A stretch of 52,609 nucleotides of DNA from Candidatus Njordarchaeota archaeon (GCA_029856625.1 JAHKLG010000001.1:1-52609); one strand, 5' to 3'; positions 1 through 7,640 are shown, counted from the stretch's first letter. Made by a program: numbers and translations. Notes: a model not told the origin generated them from the sequence alone.

Positions 1-149
1 AAAGACCAATTGTAGTAAATTATGTATATGGATTAGGGGGCAGAGATATGACACCAGAGCTAATTAGGCAAGCGTTTGATGAGTTAGTAGATATTGCGAA
101 AGGAAAGATAAAGCCGTTTAGGAGGAAATATATAGGAGTTAGAGAATGA
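1..149 (+). CDS. porA: 2-oxoacid:ferredoxin oxidoreductase alpha subunit, 3' end only
   Basis: The reading frame is open from the window edge to a TGA at 147-149 and encodes the last 48 or so residues, including RPIVVNYVYGLGGRD. That glycine-rich segment followed by a short helix and a basic tail resembles the C-terminus of PorA-type alpha subunits of pyruvate or 2-oxoacid:ferredoxin oxidoreductases, which oxidatively decarboxylate 2-oxoacids to acyl-CoA with ferredoxin as acceptor. The call rests mainly on the next gene, which is clearly the thiamine-diphosphate-binding beta subunit and starts 10 bases after this stop. The 5' part lies outside the window, so substrate preference cannot be judged. 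Confidence 0.8.
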   Translation, partial: RPIVVNYVYGLGGRDMTPELIRQAFDELVDIAKGKIKPFRRKYIGVRE

Positions 150-159
150 GGTGAGAATT

Positions 160-1146
160 ATGGCTAAGAGTGCTAAGGAATGGGCTCCAAATCTTTTTGA
201 AATCGCAAAAATGCCAGATTATATTGCTTCTGGTCATAGAATGTGTGCAGGCTGTGTTGCACCTATCATTGTTAAGCTTGCTCTAAGAGCTTTGCCAAAT
301 CCTGAAAATACGGTTATTGTAAATGCTACTGGATGCTTAGAGGTAGCAACAACGATTTTTCCATATACTGCTTGGAGAAGACCATGGATTCATAATGCTT
401 TCGAGAATGCCGCGGCTACCGCCTCTGGAGTAGAAGCAGCTTTTAAGGTTCTTAAGAGGAAGGGAATATGGAAGGACGAATTACCGACAGTTCTCGTATT
501 TGGAGGAGACGGGGGAACTTTTGATATTGGCTTACAATCTCTTTCTGGAGCAGTAGAAAGAGGTCACAAGTTTATTTATATTCTATATGACAACGAAGCT
601 TACATGAATACGGGTATCCAAAGATCTGGAGGGACTCCTCAATATGCCGCTACAACGACAAGTCCGGCTGGTAAAGTGATACCTGGAAAGCTCGAATGGA
701 AGAAGCCCATAGGTTATATAATAGCATCACATCTTAATGCTTATGTAGCTACGGCGAATCCATATTACTGGATGGATTTCATGAAGAAGGTTAGGAAAGC
801 TGCAGAATATAATGGACCAGCATTCATCCATGCTATATCACCGTGCGATAGAGGATGGAGATTTGATCCCTCAATTTCCATGGAGGTAGCCAGGTTAGCT
901 ACAGATACTTGCCTTCATCCACTATGGGAATTTGATCCAGAGACGAGAGAATATAGAGTAACAGACAGGAGTCTTTATCTAGCGAAGAATCCCGATAAAA
1001 TTGTTCCAATAGAAGAATACCTGAGAAGGCAGGGAAGATTTGCACACTTATTTAGACCTAAGAAGAGGGAGGATCTGATCAAACAGATTCAAGACAGGGT
1101 AATGAAGGAATGGCATTATCTACTTAAACTAGCTGGTCTTGAATGA
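160..1146 (+). CDS. porB: Pyruvate/2-oxoacid:ferredoxin oxidoreductase beta subunit
   Basis: This is the thiamine-diphosphate-binding subunit of a 2-oxoacid:ferredoxin oxidoreductase, a cytoplasmic enzyme of central carbon metabolism. The protein has an early CAGC pair (an iron-sulfur ligand in this family). It also has the ThDP/Mg motif GDGGTFDIG followed by YDNEAYMNTG, which is typical of PorB. At about 328 residues it matches the family length. ATG 160 is preferred over GTG 151 because GAGGTGA lies 4-5 bases before ATG 160 and the protein then begins MAKSAKEW. It follows porA by ten bases and is co-transcribed with it. The 3' end overlaps the convergent gene on the minus strand by 18 bases. 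Whether the substrate is pyruvate or a branched-chain 2-oxoacid is not decided by what I can see. Confidence 0.95.
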   Translation: MAKSAKEWAPNLFEIAKMPDYIASGHRMCAGCVAPIIVKLALRALPNPENTVIVNATGCLEVATTIFPYTAWRRPWIHNAFENAAATASGVEAAFKVLKRKGIWKDELPTVLVFGGDGGTFDIGLQSLSGAVERGHKFIYILYDNEAYMNTGIQRSGGTPQYAATTTSPAGKVIPGKLEWKKPIGYIIASHLNAYVATANPYYWMDFMKKVRKAAEYNGPAFIHAISPCDRGWRFDPSISMEVARLATDTCLHPLWEFDPETREYRVTDRSLYLAKNPDKIVPIEEYLRRQGRFAHLFRPKKREDLIKQIQDRVMKEWHYLLKLAGLE

Positions 1147-2205
1147 GTTCATGGTATTTTTCTCATTTCCTTGTATACTATTTTTTATTTCCTCAAATCT
1201 AGTCAGAAATCGTTCTTTTAGCTTAAAATATGTTGTTGCGTCAATTATACCAGCTTGGCGTGCTGCCTCTAATTCCTTAAGTAAAGACCCTAAGACCTTT
1301 AACTTACTTTTTCGGTAGTGATCATCAGAGAATATTAGATTATCCACTTCTATTTGCCCAATATTTTGGATTGCTTCTTTATGGGCATTAAAATCATTGC
1401 TCTCCTTTTCCTCTCTCCTTACTTCCAGATTTAGTAATTTTCTCTTCAACCTTAAAAATTCTCGTCTTACAGCATTAAAGTTAGGTCGTAACGCATTTCT
1501 TTCAGCGATAAAGTAGATTAATTTTCTCTGGAAGAAATTCTCACTCATATCTTGGGATAACATGTGAATGATTCTCTCTTTCAACCCGATTTGCGGTATC
1601 CTTATACATTCATCTTTCGTCCTTATGAGCGTCCCGCTAAATAATATCCCTTTTCTCTCATCTACGCTTATGATAGATTCCAAGGATACTCGTTTACGAA
1701 GCTTACTATTATTGAAAACGTAAATGTTCCTATTGGTGATTAAGTAGTAGTTTTCACTATGATTAATAAGGAATAGAATGTATTCTCCCCGATGCAACAC
1801 TTCGCTTAAGAAGCTCCTACTAAACAATAATGAATAGACTTTACTTAACTGCTTAAGACGTTTTTCAATCAGTTTCATATCTCTGGCAATTAGCTCTCTT
1901 ATTCTCTTTCTTATTTCTTGAATGAAGACGCTTGATGTATCCTCGGCAGATGAGTAAGTATCATCAAGGAAATTTTGGATGAAAAATCTCACTTGTTCAA
2001 GGATACCGCTTAATGAACTATAACTACTTAGAATTAAGCTTTCTAGATCCATTTCTAAGAAAATTTTCTTTCTTCGCACGGATATAAGCTTATTATACAC
2101 TATATCCAAACTTTGCTGTAATCGTTGGAGAACAATAAGAATTCTCTCTATCTCCTCGATAAGAATAGTTAATTCTGCATACTTTAATTGCCGATCATTC
2201 CCCAT
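1129..2205 (-). CDS. Coiled-coil protein with a central PH-like domain
   Basis: I do not recognise a characterised family. The 358-residue protein has three parts. The N-terminal half (about 1-135) is helical and rich in heptad-like Leu/Ile spacing, suggesting coiled coil. The middle (about 140-210) is beta-rich, with the pattern EYILFLINHSENYYLITNRNIYV...SIISVDERKG. This resembles bacterial/archaeal PH-like domains, where 'Y.iTn.ri.v' strands are common. The C-terminus (about 225-345) is charged and helical and contains LLKELEAARQAGIIDATTYF, similar to SHOCT-type short helical tails. No membrane segment or signal peptide is seen. The start overlaps a 67-codon upstream frame by 22 bases, and the stop overlaps porB. 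The PH-like assignment is an inference from strand pattern only. Confidence 0.7.
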   Translation of the reverse strand: MGNDRQLKYAELTILIEEIERILIVLQRLQQSLDIVYNKLISVRRKKIFLEMDLESLILSSYSSLSGILEQVRFFIQNFLDDTYSSAEDTSSVFIQEIRKRIRELIARDMKLIEKRLKQLSKVYSLLFSRSFLSEVLHRGEYILFLINHSENYYLITNRNIYVFNNSKLRKRVSLESIISVDERKGILFSGTLIRTKDECIRIPQIGLKERIIHMLSQDMSENFFQRKLIYFIAERNALRPNFNAVRREFLRLKRKLLNLEVRREEKESNDFNAHKEAIQNIGQIEVDNLIFSDDHYRKSKLKVLGSLLKELEAARQAGIIDATTYFKLKERFLTRFEEIKNSIQGNEKNTMNSFKTS

Positions 2206-2387
2206 TTGATCAGCCTAACTAATGTTTTTCTCTTTTTTAGGTGAGATAAAAGATGGCTCTCAAAATCAACATGCATGAAAACTTCGATCTCTATTGCTGG
2301 AGGAAAAAACATAATTAAAAAGTCATAATATCTCCGTATTTTATACATAGGGCGTCTTGGATGATGAAATCGCCACCATCCGACCAT
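2184..2387 (-). CDS. Possible small basic protein, 67 residues
   Basis: This open frame directly precedes, and overlaps by 22 bases, the PH-like coiled-coil gene on the same strand, an arrangement that would allow translational coupling. The peptide is basic and aromatic-rich (begins MVGWWRFHHPRR) with a short hydrophobic stretch, YYDFLIMFFPPAIEIEVFM. No convincing Shine-Dalgarno sequence lies before the ATG, and it starts only 33 bases from the divergent ksgA start. I do not recognise a family. It could equally be non-coding leader of the downstream gene, so confidence is low. Confidence 0.35.
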   Translation of the reverse strand: MVGWWRFHHPRRPMYKIRRYYDFLIMFFPPAIEIEVFMHVDFESHLLSHLKKRKTLVRLIKWGMIGN

Positions 2388-2420
2388 TGAATGAGGAGTA
2401 TGATTAACTGACGTGATTAA

Positions 2421-3272
2421 ATGAGCTTATTACCAGAAATTCAGCATTTATGCCAATTGTTTGACATTCGCTTAAATCCAAATATTGGACAGCATTTTAT
2501 TACGACGCGTAGAATTCTTCAGTTAGAGGTTAAAATAGCAAATCTTTCGCAAAATGATATAGTGTTGGATATTGGGGCTGGATTTGGTTTTTTGACAGAG
2601 GAGATCGCAAAAAAGGCAGGATTAGTATATGCCGTAGAAATAGATAGAAGAATACTAGAAGCACTTAAGTTTAGGTTAAGAGAATATATTATGAAGGGTA
2701 AAATAAAGATAATAGAGGGAGATGCATTAAAGGTACCCTTGCCGGAACATGTCAACTGGATTATTTCTAATCCACCTTATCACATAATATCTCCATTGAT
2801 TATCAGAATATTGCGGGAATTCTTTACAAAAAATGATTTTCGCGGAGCTATCATGATTCTGCAGAGAGAATATGTGAAAAAACTATTTGCAAAACCGGGT
2901 AGCAAATATTGGGGTAGACTATCAGCTGCCTTTAGGTTCTTTGCCAAAGGCAAGATTATAAAAGAGATCTCACCGAAATACTTTTTCCCTATGCCAGAAG
3001 TGGATTCGGTGCTTGTTAAGATGTGGCCAGATAGAAGAGCTCGATTAGTGGATTTTGCCTTATATGAAAAGATCACAGCTATTATTTTTCAATCCCCTAA
3101 TAAAAAACTAAAGAGAGTACTCAAGGATTTTCTCCGGCAAAATGCGGATAATTGGAGAGCACTTCTTAACCAGCTATCTTCTATCATTAATCTAGAAAAA
3201 CGAGTTAGAGAGGTTAGCGTGGAGGATCTTGAGCGCGTGGCACTATTTCTCAAAGAAAAGGAAGTGATTTAA
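2421..3272 (+). CDS. ksgA: 16S rRNA dimethyladenosine transferase (KsgA/Dim1)
   Basis: This is an SAM-dependent enzyme that N6,N6-dimethylates two adjacent adenosines in the terminal hairpin of 16S rRNA during small-subunit maturation. The start of the Rossmann methyltransferase fold contains the N-terminal signature NPNIGQHFITTRRI (family QNFL/QHFL region), motif I DIGAGFGFLTEEI near residue 50, an acidic ribose-binding residue in VYAVEIDRRI, and the catalytic NPPYH near residue 117. The 283-residue length is normal. It stands alone between divergent and convergent unrelated genes. The ATG at 2421 lacks a clear Shine-Dalgarno, so a leaderless or weakly initiated mRNA is possible. Confidence 0.95.
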   Translation: MSLLPEIQHLCQLFDIRLNPNIGQHFITTRRILQLEVKIANLSQNDIVLDIGAGFGFLTEEIAKKAGLVYAVEIDRRILEALKFRLREYIMKGKIKIIEGDALKVPLPEHVNWIISNPPYHIISPLIIRILREFFTKNDFRGAIMILQREYVKKLFAKPGSKYWGRLSAAFRFFAKGKIIKEISPKYFFPMPEVDSVLVKMWPDRRARLVDFALYEKITAIIFQSPNKKLKRVLKDFLRQNADNWRALLNQLSSIINLEKRVREVSVEDLERVALFLKEKEVI

Positions 3273-3300
3273 TTTTATGGAGGAGAAGTTTTGGTTAGTT

Positions 3301-4143
3301 TCATGGAATTGTAGTAATTATTTGCTTGATTATCATTGATAATCTCTCTCGAGCATCTTCTCTGATAGCGATCATTCCATAAGTAGGTAAGCCAATTTCT
3401 TCCTCTATTATAGCTGGAGGCAATGCTTCTGGAAGATCCTGTTTATTAGCAATGGCCACATATCGTGCATAGGGAGCCAATTGTCTAATCCGTGGATATA
3501 TTACTTCTCGTGTCTCCTTAAGATTACTTTTTGTACTATCAAGTACCAGTACTACAATATCTGTTGCTTCAGATACTATATCCCATGTTTTCCTATATCT
3601 TTCCTGACCAGCGACAGTGAATAGTGAAATCGTAAATGGAGGAATGAGGACATCAATGTGCTCGACGTCAGCGAATATTGTAGGAGTATATTCTTCAGTT
3701 ATTATGCCTCGGGCTAATAATCTGACCATGGTTGTTTTACCAACGCCACCAGAACCTACGAACGTAATTTTTACTGGGATCTTTCCTATTAGTTTCTCTA
3801 GCTCATCTAAGAATCTATCCTTCAACTCTTCGTCCTGAAATGTCTCCCTAGACACATTCTCACCGAACATTTCCTTTATTTTAATATTAAGACTAAGGAT
3901 AAATTCTTCAATTTCCTGAGTTCTATTAGTTCTATCAGCTAATATTAACACAGTATATTCTGGTTCAAAAAGAACTCCTAGCCTGTATCTCCCAATTGTA
4001 ATGTCCTCTAATCGCTTACCAACAGTCTCCTTCATCTCGAATAGGGAATTCGTTATAAGCGATAGGTTTAGTGCGTATTGTGCAAAATCTGTATAAAATA
4101 TTTGTGAATCCATTTCATCGTAGATTGCAATGGCTCTAATCAT
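3301..4143 (-). CDS. Small Arf/Rab-like GTPase with N-terminal longin-like domain
   Basis: The C-terminal half is a Ras-superfamily GTPase. It has P-loop GSGGVGKT at 130-137, a switch I Thr in EYTPT (about 153-155), TVAGQERY at 176-183 and NKQD at 233-236. The G3 motif lacks the usual Asp (T-V-A-G-Q where Ras has D-T-A-G-Q). The first 95 residues (MIRAIAIYDEMDSQIFYTDF then alternating strands and helices) resemble a longin/roadblock-type alpha-beta domain, the fold that in eukaryotes docks small GTPases. A charged linker (about 96-120) joins them. There is no membrane anchor or lipidation motif. GGTGA precedes the ATG by seven bases. Relatives in archaea are poorly characterised, and a role as a signalling or polarity switch is inference. 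A roadblock gene (15882-16190) and a second GTPase (44596-45267) are also in this window. Confidence 0.85.
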   Translation of the reverse strand: MIRAIAIYDEMDSQIFYTDFAQYALNLSLITNSLFEMKETVGKRLEDITIGRYRLGVLFEPEYTVLILADRTNRTQEIEEFILSLNIKIKEMFGENVSRETFQDEELKDRFLDELEKLIGKIPVKITFVGSGGVGKTTMVRLLARGIITEEYTPTIFADVEHIDVLIPPFTISLFTVAGQERYRKTWDIVSEATDIVVLVLDSTKSNLKETREVIYPRIRQLAPYARYVAIANKQDLPEALPPAIIEEEIGLPTYGMIAIREDARERLSMIIKQIITTIP

Positions 4144-4189
4144 ATTTAGTCACCATAATAACCAACGAATCTTTCACTACATACACGTT

Positions 4190-6061
4190 TTAACTTATAT
4201 TTAAACCGAACTGTTTAAGCGCGTCTATTAATAACGGGTTAAGATCTCTTTGGGCTAATTTCTCTAAAAGAGTATTATCGATATCTATAATCTCTTTAAT
4301 AGCTATAGCAATATCTCGTATAATGATCTCATTTGTTTCTTCCTTGGAACCCTCCAAGAGTAATTCTAATATCTGCTCAAGCCTTGTATGAGTCTTGTTA
4401 GCTATCTCCCTAAGTATCTTATAGAATAGCCTTTTGGGGGTCTCGATGTGATAATAGTAAGCTTCCATGTTCTCCTCTTCTAAGATCTCTTTTTCAACAT
4501 CGCTTATCGTCTTTATAAAGCTCTTCATTCTTTCTATCTTGTTTAGTAATTTTTCTGGCGAATTATATGCCGCAACCACAAGGTAATTAATTGCAGCTCC
4601 ATAAATCCATTCATCACTAAGTGCTTCAACAAGTATCTCTAATAGATCAGGTTCTGAAGCGTTCTTCTTTATAGCCTCACCCGCGACTTTTACTAAAGCA
4701 TCTTTGATATCCCATTCGGTAATAGATCTAAACGCTGATAGGAGACTTGAACTCAATTCAGTAATTACATCTGGGAAATGTCTTGATATAACTACCAAAA
4801 ACTCAGCAGCACGGACTCTTACGCCTTCTTCTTCTCCAATTTCCTGAATGATATTAATTAATAAGGTAGCCGTCCTTATGATTAATGACCTATCTCTAAC
4901 GAAATTGATTATATCATTTAGCGCGTCAATTAAATACATTTTATTATTTGGCTCTTTTAGAAGATCATACGCATCAAGAATGATTCGGTATACATTAGAA
5001 GCTAGAGAAGGATTATGCATCGATATTCCTATCAAAACTTTTATTGCTTTTATTCTATTACTTTCCTCCTCTAATGGACTATGAAGCACGCTAGTTACAG
5101 CATCAAGTATTCTTCCCAGATCTATATCTCTGTGCCAAGAAACCGCCGCTAACATTTCTAATAATTCACCCCTTATCTCGGCTAAAGTCTCCTCAGAAAG
5201 CTTTTCTAAGACCATATTAAGGAATTTATCTTGAAGATCTGCAAAAGGAGTTTTTCTTACGAGTTTAAAAAGAGCTTTAATGTACTTCAACTTCTCTTTA
5301 CCAGTTACAGCAGAGAGTTTTTCGAAGAGTGCATTAAAGAATGTTTCTGCGATTTCTCTATGAGTAATCGGTAATGGAAGGTAGGTTGTTTCTTTAAGTA
5401 TATCAAAGATTAGATCCATTTTATTCTGTCTTACTAGTTCCTCTATTAGCGACTTTATTGCGAAAAAATTCCTAGAACATACTCTGCTGAGAAGATCTAT
5501 GATTAAGGGCCTGAGATTTTCTCCGGTATCATGCTCTAGTAAATCCATGATAATGTTTTTAATGTCACTTAAAATGTAGGGTAAATTCCATACTACGTCA
5601 CTTAACGTTATCAGGACAGCTTTTCTTGACTCTACGAATCTCTCAGTCAATAATATACCTCTCACAGTTTCGAGTACTTCAAAAATTTTCCATGGTTCGT
5701 TTCTTAGAGGGATTCTTAGGGCTAAAATATACTTAGCCAATAAGGGATCATCAATAATTAAGAAGTTGTCCAGTTTTTTCAATCGATTAACTAAAAATGT
5801 CAAAACCCCACTACTTACCTTGGGGGATCTAATAGATAAGGTTTGTAGAACGTCAAGCGCTTTAATTAACAATTTCCGCTCTTGTTGATCTCCCAAGCTT
5901 GTTCTTTTCTCTAAAATTTCGATTACTTTAATTATTCTAAACAAATATGACTCTAGGTGAGGCAAATCAATTTCTCGCAACTTTTCCAAGTGCTCTGCTC
6001 TTTTTTCGATGCTCTCTTCCTTTCTCAGAATTTCTCTCAATATCGCTGGTAAAAGAGACAT
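4190..6061 (-). CDS. HEAT/ARM-repeat scaffold-like protein
   Basis: A 623-residue, almost entirely helical protein with no membrane segments. It is built of roughly 40-residue helical pairs such as 'LLEMLAAVSWHRDIDLGRIL' and 'AIKVLIGISMHNPSLASNVY', the hydrophobic spacing of HEAT or armadillo repeats running nearly end to end. Such solenoids are binding scaffolds rather than enzymes; I see no catalytic motif. It lies upstream of the longin-GTPase gene on the same strand with 46 bases between them. They may therefore be co-transcribed, making the solenoid a candidate partner or regulator of that GTPase (inference). No specific family is recognised. Confidence 0.8.
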   Translation of the reverse strand: MSLLPAILREILRKEESIEKRAEHLEKLREIDLPHLESYLFRIIKVIEILEKRTSLGDQQERKLLIKALDVLQTLSIRSPKVSSGVLTFLVNRLKKLDNFLIIDDPLLAKYILALRIPLRNEPWKIFEVLETVRGILLTERFVESRKAVLITLSDVVWNLPYILSDIKNIIMDLLEHDTGENLRPLIIDLLSRVCSRNFFAIKSLIEELVRQNKMDLIFDILKETTYLPLPITHREIAETFFNALFEKLSAVTGKEKLKYIKALFKLVRKTPFADLQDKFLNMVLEKLSEETLAEIRGELLEMLAAVSWHRDIDLGRILDAVTSVLHSPLEEESNRIKAIKVLIGISMHNPSLASNVYRIILDAYDLLKEPNNKMYLIDALNDIINFVRDRSLIIRTATLLINIIQEIGEEEGVRVRAAEFLVVISRHFPDVITELSSSLLSAFRSITEWDIKDALVKVAGEAIKKNASEPDLLEILVEALSDEWIYGAAINYLVVAAYNSPEKLLNKIERMKSFIKTISDVEKEILEEENMEAYYYHIETPKRLFYKILREIANKTHTRLEQILELLLEGSKEETNEIIIRDIAIAIKEIIDIDNTLLEKLAQRDLNPLLIDALKQFGLNIS

Positions 6062-6282
6062 TCAGATCAACTCTTAAAATGTAGATAAATCATTAACAAC
6101 TCTAGAGCTTAACTAACAATTTAAGAGTATTAATAATTAATGCTCGATGTTTCATATGCAGTGAGAGATTTTTAGCAAATTCGCTGTTAGTCGTATAGAG
6201 CTTTCATCTATGATGCTATAGTATTATGACCAGAGAAAAATAATGAGATAAGCTAGCATAAATTGCGTATTGGGATTATCTC

Positions 6283-6399
6283 CTATCTTTTCCTCTTAGG
6301 TCGTTTCTTGCGATGGGATCTTCTTCTCTTAGCTTTTTTCTTCATTCTAAATTCCCGTATGAATTCACGCCATTGTTGAAGAATTTGCTCCGCGCTCAT
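6283..6399 (-). CDS. Candidate 38-residue arginine/lysine-rich peptide
   Basis: A short open frame: ATG 6399, 38 codons, TAG 6283. It is preceded by AGGGGA in AAAGGGGAAAAGCA, a Shine-Dalgarno-like sequence 5-6 bases before ATG. The peptide has an acidic-aromatic helix (MSAEQILQQWREFIREF) followed by an extremely basic tail of Lys/Arg/His (MKKKAKRRRSHRKKRPKRKR). The composition recalls tiny ribosomal proteins such as eL41, but the sequence is not eL41 as I know it, and I do not recognise it. An RNA- or ribosome-binding role is only a guess from charge. It lies in a 463-base gap between the HEAT gene and a divergent zinc-finger gene; the rest of that gap (6062-6282) is AT-rich with nothing else I can identify. 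Confidence 0.5.
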   Translation of the reverse strand: MSAEQILQQWREFIREFRMKKKAKRRRSHRKKRPKRKR

Positions 6400-6447
6400 T
6401 GCTTTTCCCCTTTTTAAAGTTCTACATTATGCAAGAAAACAAAAATG

Positions 6448-6510
6448 CTATAAATAAAACTCATCTGTAATGATGGGAGATAGCAAAGGCAACTTTCTCA
6501 TAAGATGAGT
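6448..6510 (+). promoter_or_regulatory. TATA box plus 8-bp inverted repeat upstream of zinc-finger gene
   Basis: A TATA-like element, GCTATAAATAAA, lies at about 6447-6458. A perfect 8-bp inverted repeat follows: ACTCATCT at 6459-6466 and AGATGAGT at 6503-6510. Between the arms is a second small stem, AAAG-GCAA-CTTT, with a GNRA-type loop. Transcription from the TATA box would begin near 6480, inside the repeat, so this may be an operator straddling the start or a 5' leader hairpin. It ends 14 bases before the start codon of the gene at 6525. Confidence 0.4.
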
Positions 6511-6524
6511 CAAAAGGGAAGAAG

Positions 6525-6908
6525 ATGATTAACGAGATAACAGTGAGATCGGAAGAGAGAATAAATGATAAGACTTATGTATGTGCCGAATGTCTGATGC
6601 TATTAACTCTCAGGGGTGCTCTAAGGGATTGCTTTATCCTAAAGACTGAAAGCGATGAGTCCATAACTTGTGATATCTGTGGAGACGAAGCCTTATTCGT
6701 TGTTATTCCTATAGAAAGGGGAATTTGGGTCTGTGATGAATGCTTAAATATACGTGGTAAAAGAGATGTATGGGGAGATTTCAGAGTACTTAAGGAAGAT
6801 AATGAGGCATCATGCGATATTTGTCTCAGAAAAAGAGCTAAGCTAATTTCGCCTCTGATTGGAGGAGGCAGAAAAATAGCAATGCTGGAAGAAGGAAAAG
6901 AGCAATGA
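6525..6908 (+). CDS. Small zinc-finger protein with four CxxC pairs
   Basis: The 127-residue protein carries four CxxC motifs (CAEC about 20, CDIC about 49, CDEC about 70, CDIC about 97), enough for two zinc sites of the treble-clef or zinc-ribbon kind. Between them are short beta-rich spacers and the segment FVVIPIERGIWVCDECLN. There are no other domains. AAAAGGGAAGAAG precedes the ATG. The stop overlaps the next gene (ATGA), so the two are translationally coupled. I do not recognise a named family; zinc-finger modules of this type are often nucleic-acid or protein adaptors, and the actual function is unknown. Confidence 0.75.
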   Translation: MINEITVRSEERINDKTYVCAECLMLLTLRGALRDCFILKTESDESITCDICGDEALFVVIPIERGIWVCDECLNIRGKRDVWGDFRVLKEDNEASCDICLRKRAKLISPLIGGGRKIAMLEEGKEQ

Positions 6909-7444
6909 GGCCTCTTCCCTCTCTAAAGATCATTTTAAAACCGAGAATAGTACATGGGATAAAGGCTAGCTGGAACTTCTATAATGATATCCCTCCGTTG
7001 AATATAATAGCATCTCCTCGCGATAAAAATTGGAAAGAAAGAGTAAAGGAAGAGAAGAGAGTTTTTAGTGTCTGGATAAGATTTAATCCAAGTGCTCCTT
7101 TCAGGAATTTAAGACTCTCGAATACTAATCCGAGGAAGTTCTTAATTGATGTTAACCTCGGAGAACTGTTTAAGCTTAAGAGGGACAAGTGGAGAACTGT
7201 AACAATATTAATTCCTCTCAATTACCCTAGACAATATCCGACAATAGGGGATCCTTCAACCGATGGAGAATTTCTATCAATGCTTAGAGAGTGGACGGGT
7301 TACAAACCATTTTGTATGCCACCAATTTTTAGAGCATGGTGGTATAGCTTTAAGGGTAAAGCTGGCATTGCTCATTTTCTACAGGCATTTTCTTTCTTCT
7401 TAAGTATTGCTGGACGAAAAACTAGTAAACAATTAAGATTGTGA
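6905..7444 (+). CDS. Unknown protein, possibly UBC/RWD-like fold
   Basis: The 179-residue protein is coupled to the zinc-finger gene by an ATGA overlap. It is not a family I know. It has predicted beta strands (VFSVWIRFN, FLIDVNL, TVTILIPLNYPRQYP) followed by a tryptophan-rich helical end with FRAWWYSFKGKAGI. The strand plus 'P..YP..YP' pattern resembles the core of E2/UEV/RWD domains, with one Cys at residue 137 in GYKPFCMPPIF downstream. This is only a suggestive likeness; the usual HPN tripeptide of E2 enzymes is absent. The pairing with a zinc-binding adaptor suggests the two act together. Confidence 0.65.
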   Translation: MRPLPSLKIILKPRIVHGIKASWNFYNDIPPLNIIASPRDKNWKERVKEEKRVFSVWIRFNPSAPFRNLRLSNTNPRKFLIDVNLGELFKLKRDKWRTVTILIPLNYPRQYPTIGDPSTDGEFLSMLREWTGYKPFCMPPIFRAWWYSFKGKAGIAHFLQAFSFFLSIAGRKTSKQLRL

Positions 7445-7461
7445 ACACGGTTACGTCCGAC

Positions 7462-7472
7462 ATATTTAAAAT
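7462..7472 (+). promoter_or_regulatory. TATA box of C/D box sRNA
   Basis: The element ATATTTAAAAT is centred 26-30 bases upstream of the expected 5' end of the C/D box RNA at 7496, the standard archaeal TATA-to-start distance. No start codon with an open frame follows at a suitable position before the sRNA. Confidence 0.6.
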
Positions 7473-7495
7473 GGTTCCTGGCTATCAATAAGGGG

Positions 7496-7556
7496 CATAT
7501 AGTGATGAATCCCAGCGCTGCTGAATGAATGATGAGCTGATGGGCCGCCTGACGCT
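7496..7556 (+). ncRNA. C/D box 2'-O-methylation guide RNA (dual guide)
   Basis: All four boxes are present with archaeal spacing: C box GTGATGA 7502-7508, 12-nt guide 7509-7520, D' box CTGA 7521-7524, 4-nt spacer, C' box ATGATGA 7529-7535, 13-nt guide 7536-7548, D box CTGA 7549-7552. The boxes match consensus exactly. The second guide (GCTGATGGGCCGC) is complementary to GCGGCCCAUCAG, a sequence found near position 250 of many archaeal 16S rRNAs (from memory), so 16S methylation is the likely role. The target of the first guide (ATCCCAGCGCTG) was not identified. Such RNAs act with L7Ae, Nop5 and fibrillarin. It sits in the 222-base gap between 7444 and 7667. Confidence 0.88.
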
Positions 7557-7579
7557 TTACTATAGCTATTTAGGGAATA

Positions 7580-7640
7580 GAACGATGAAGAGGGAGAGTT
7601 TCGGCAGATATTTATGAAGAATGGCACCAGCTCTGAGTTC
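7580..7640 (+). ncRNA. Second, more degenerate C/D box guide RNA
   Basis: C box-like ACGATGA lies at 7582-7588 and a perfect D box CTGA at 7633-7636. Between them are a weak D' (CAGA, 7605-7608) and a weak C' (TTTATGA, 7611-7617). The outer ends GAAC (7580-7583) and GTTC (7637-7640) can pair as the terminal stem of a kink-turn. The guide before the D box contains TGGCACCAGC, complementary to GCUGGUGCCA. This matches the segment just before the 530 loop in many archaeal 16S rRNAs (from memory). It follows the first C/D RNA by about 25 bases, so the two may be cut from one transcript. Confidence 0.6.
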
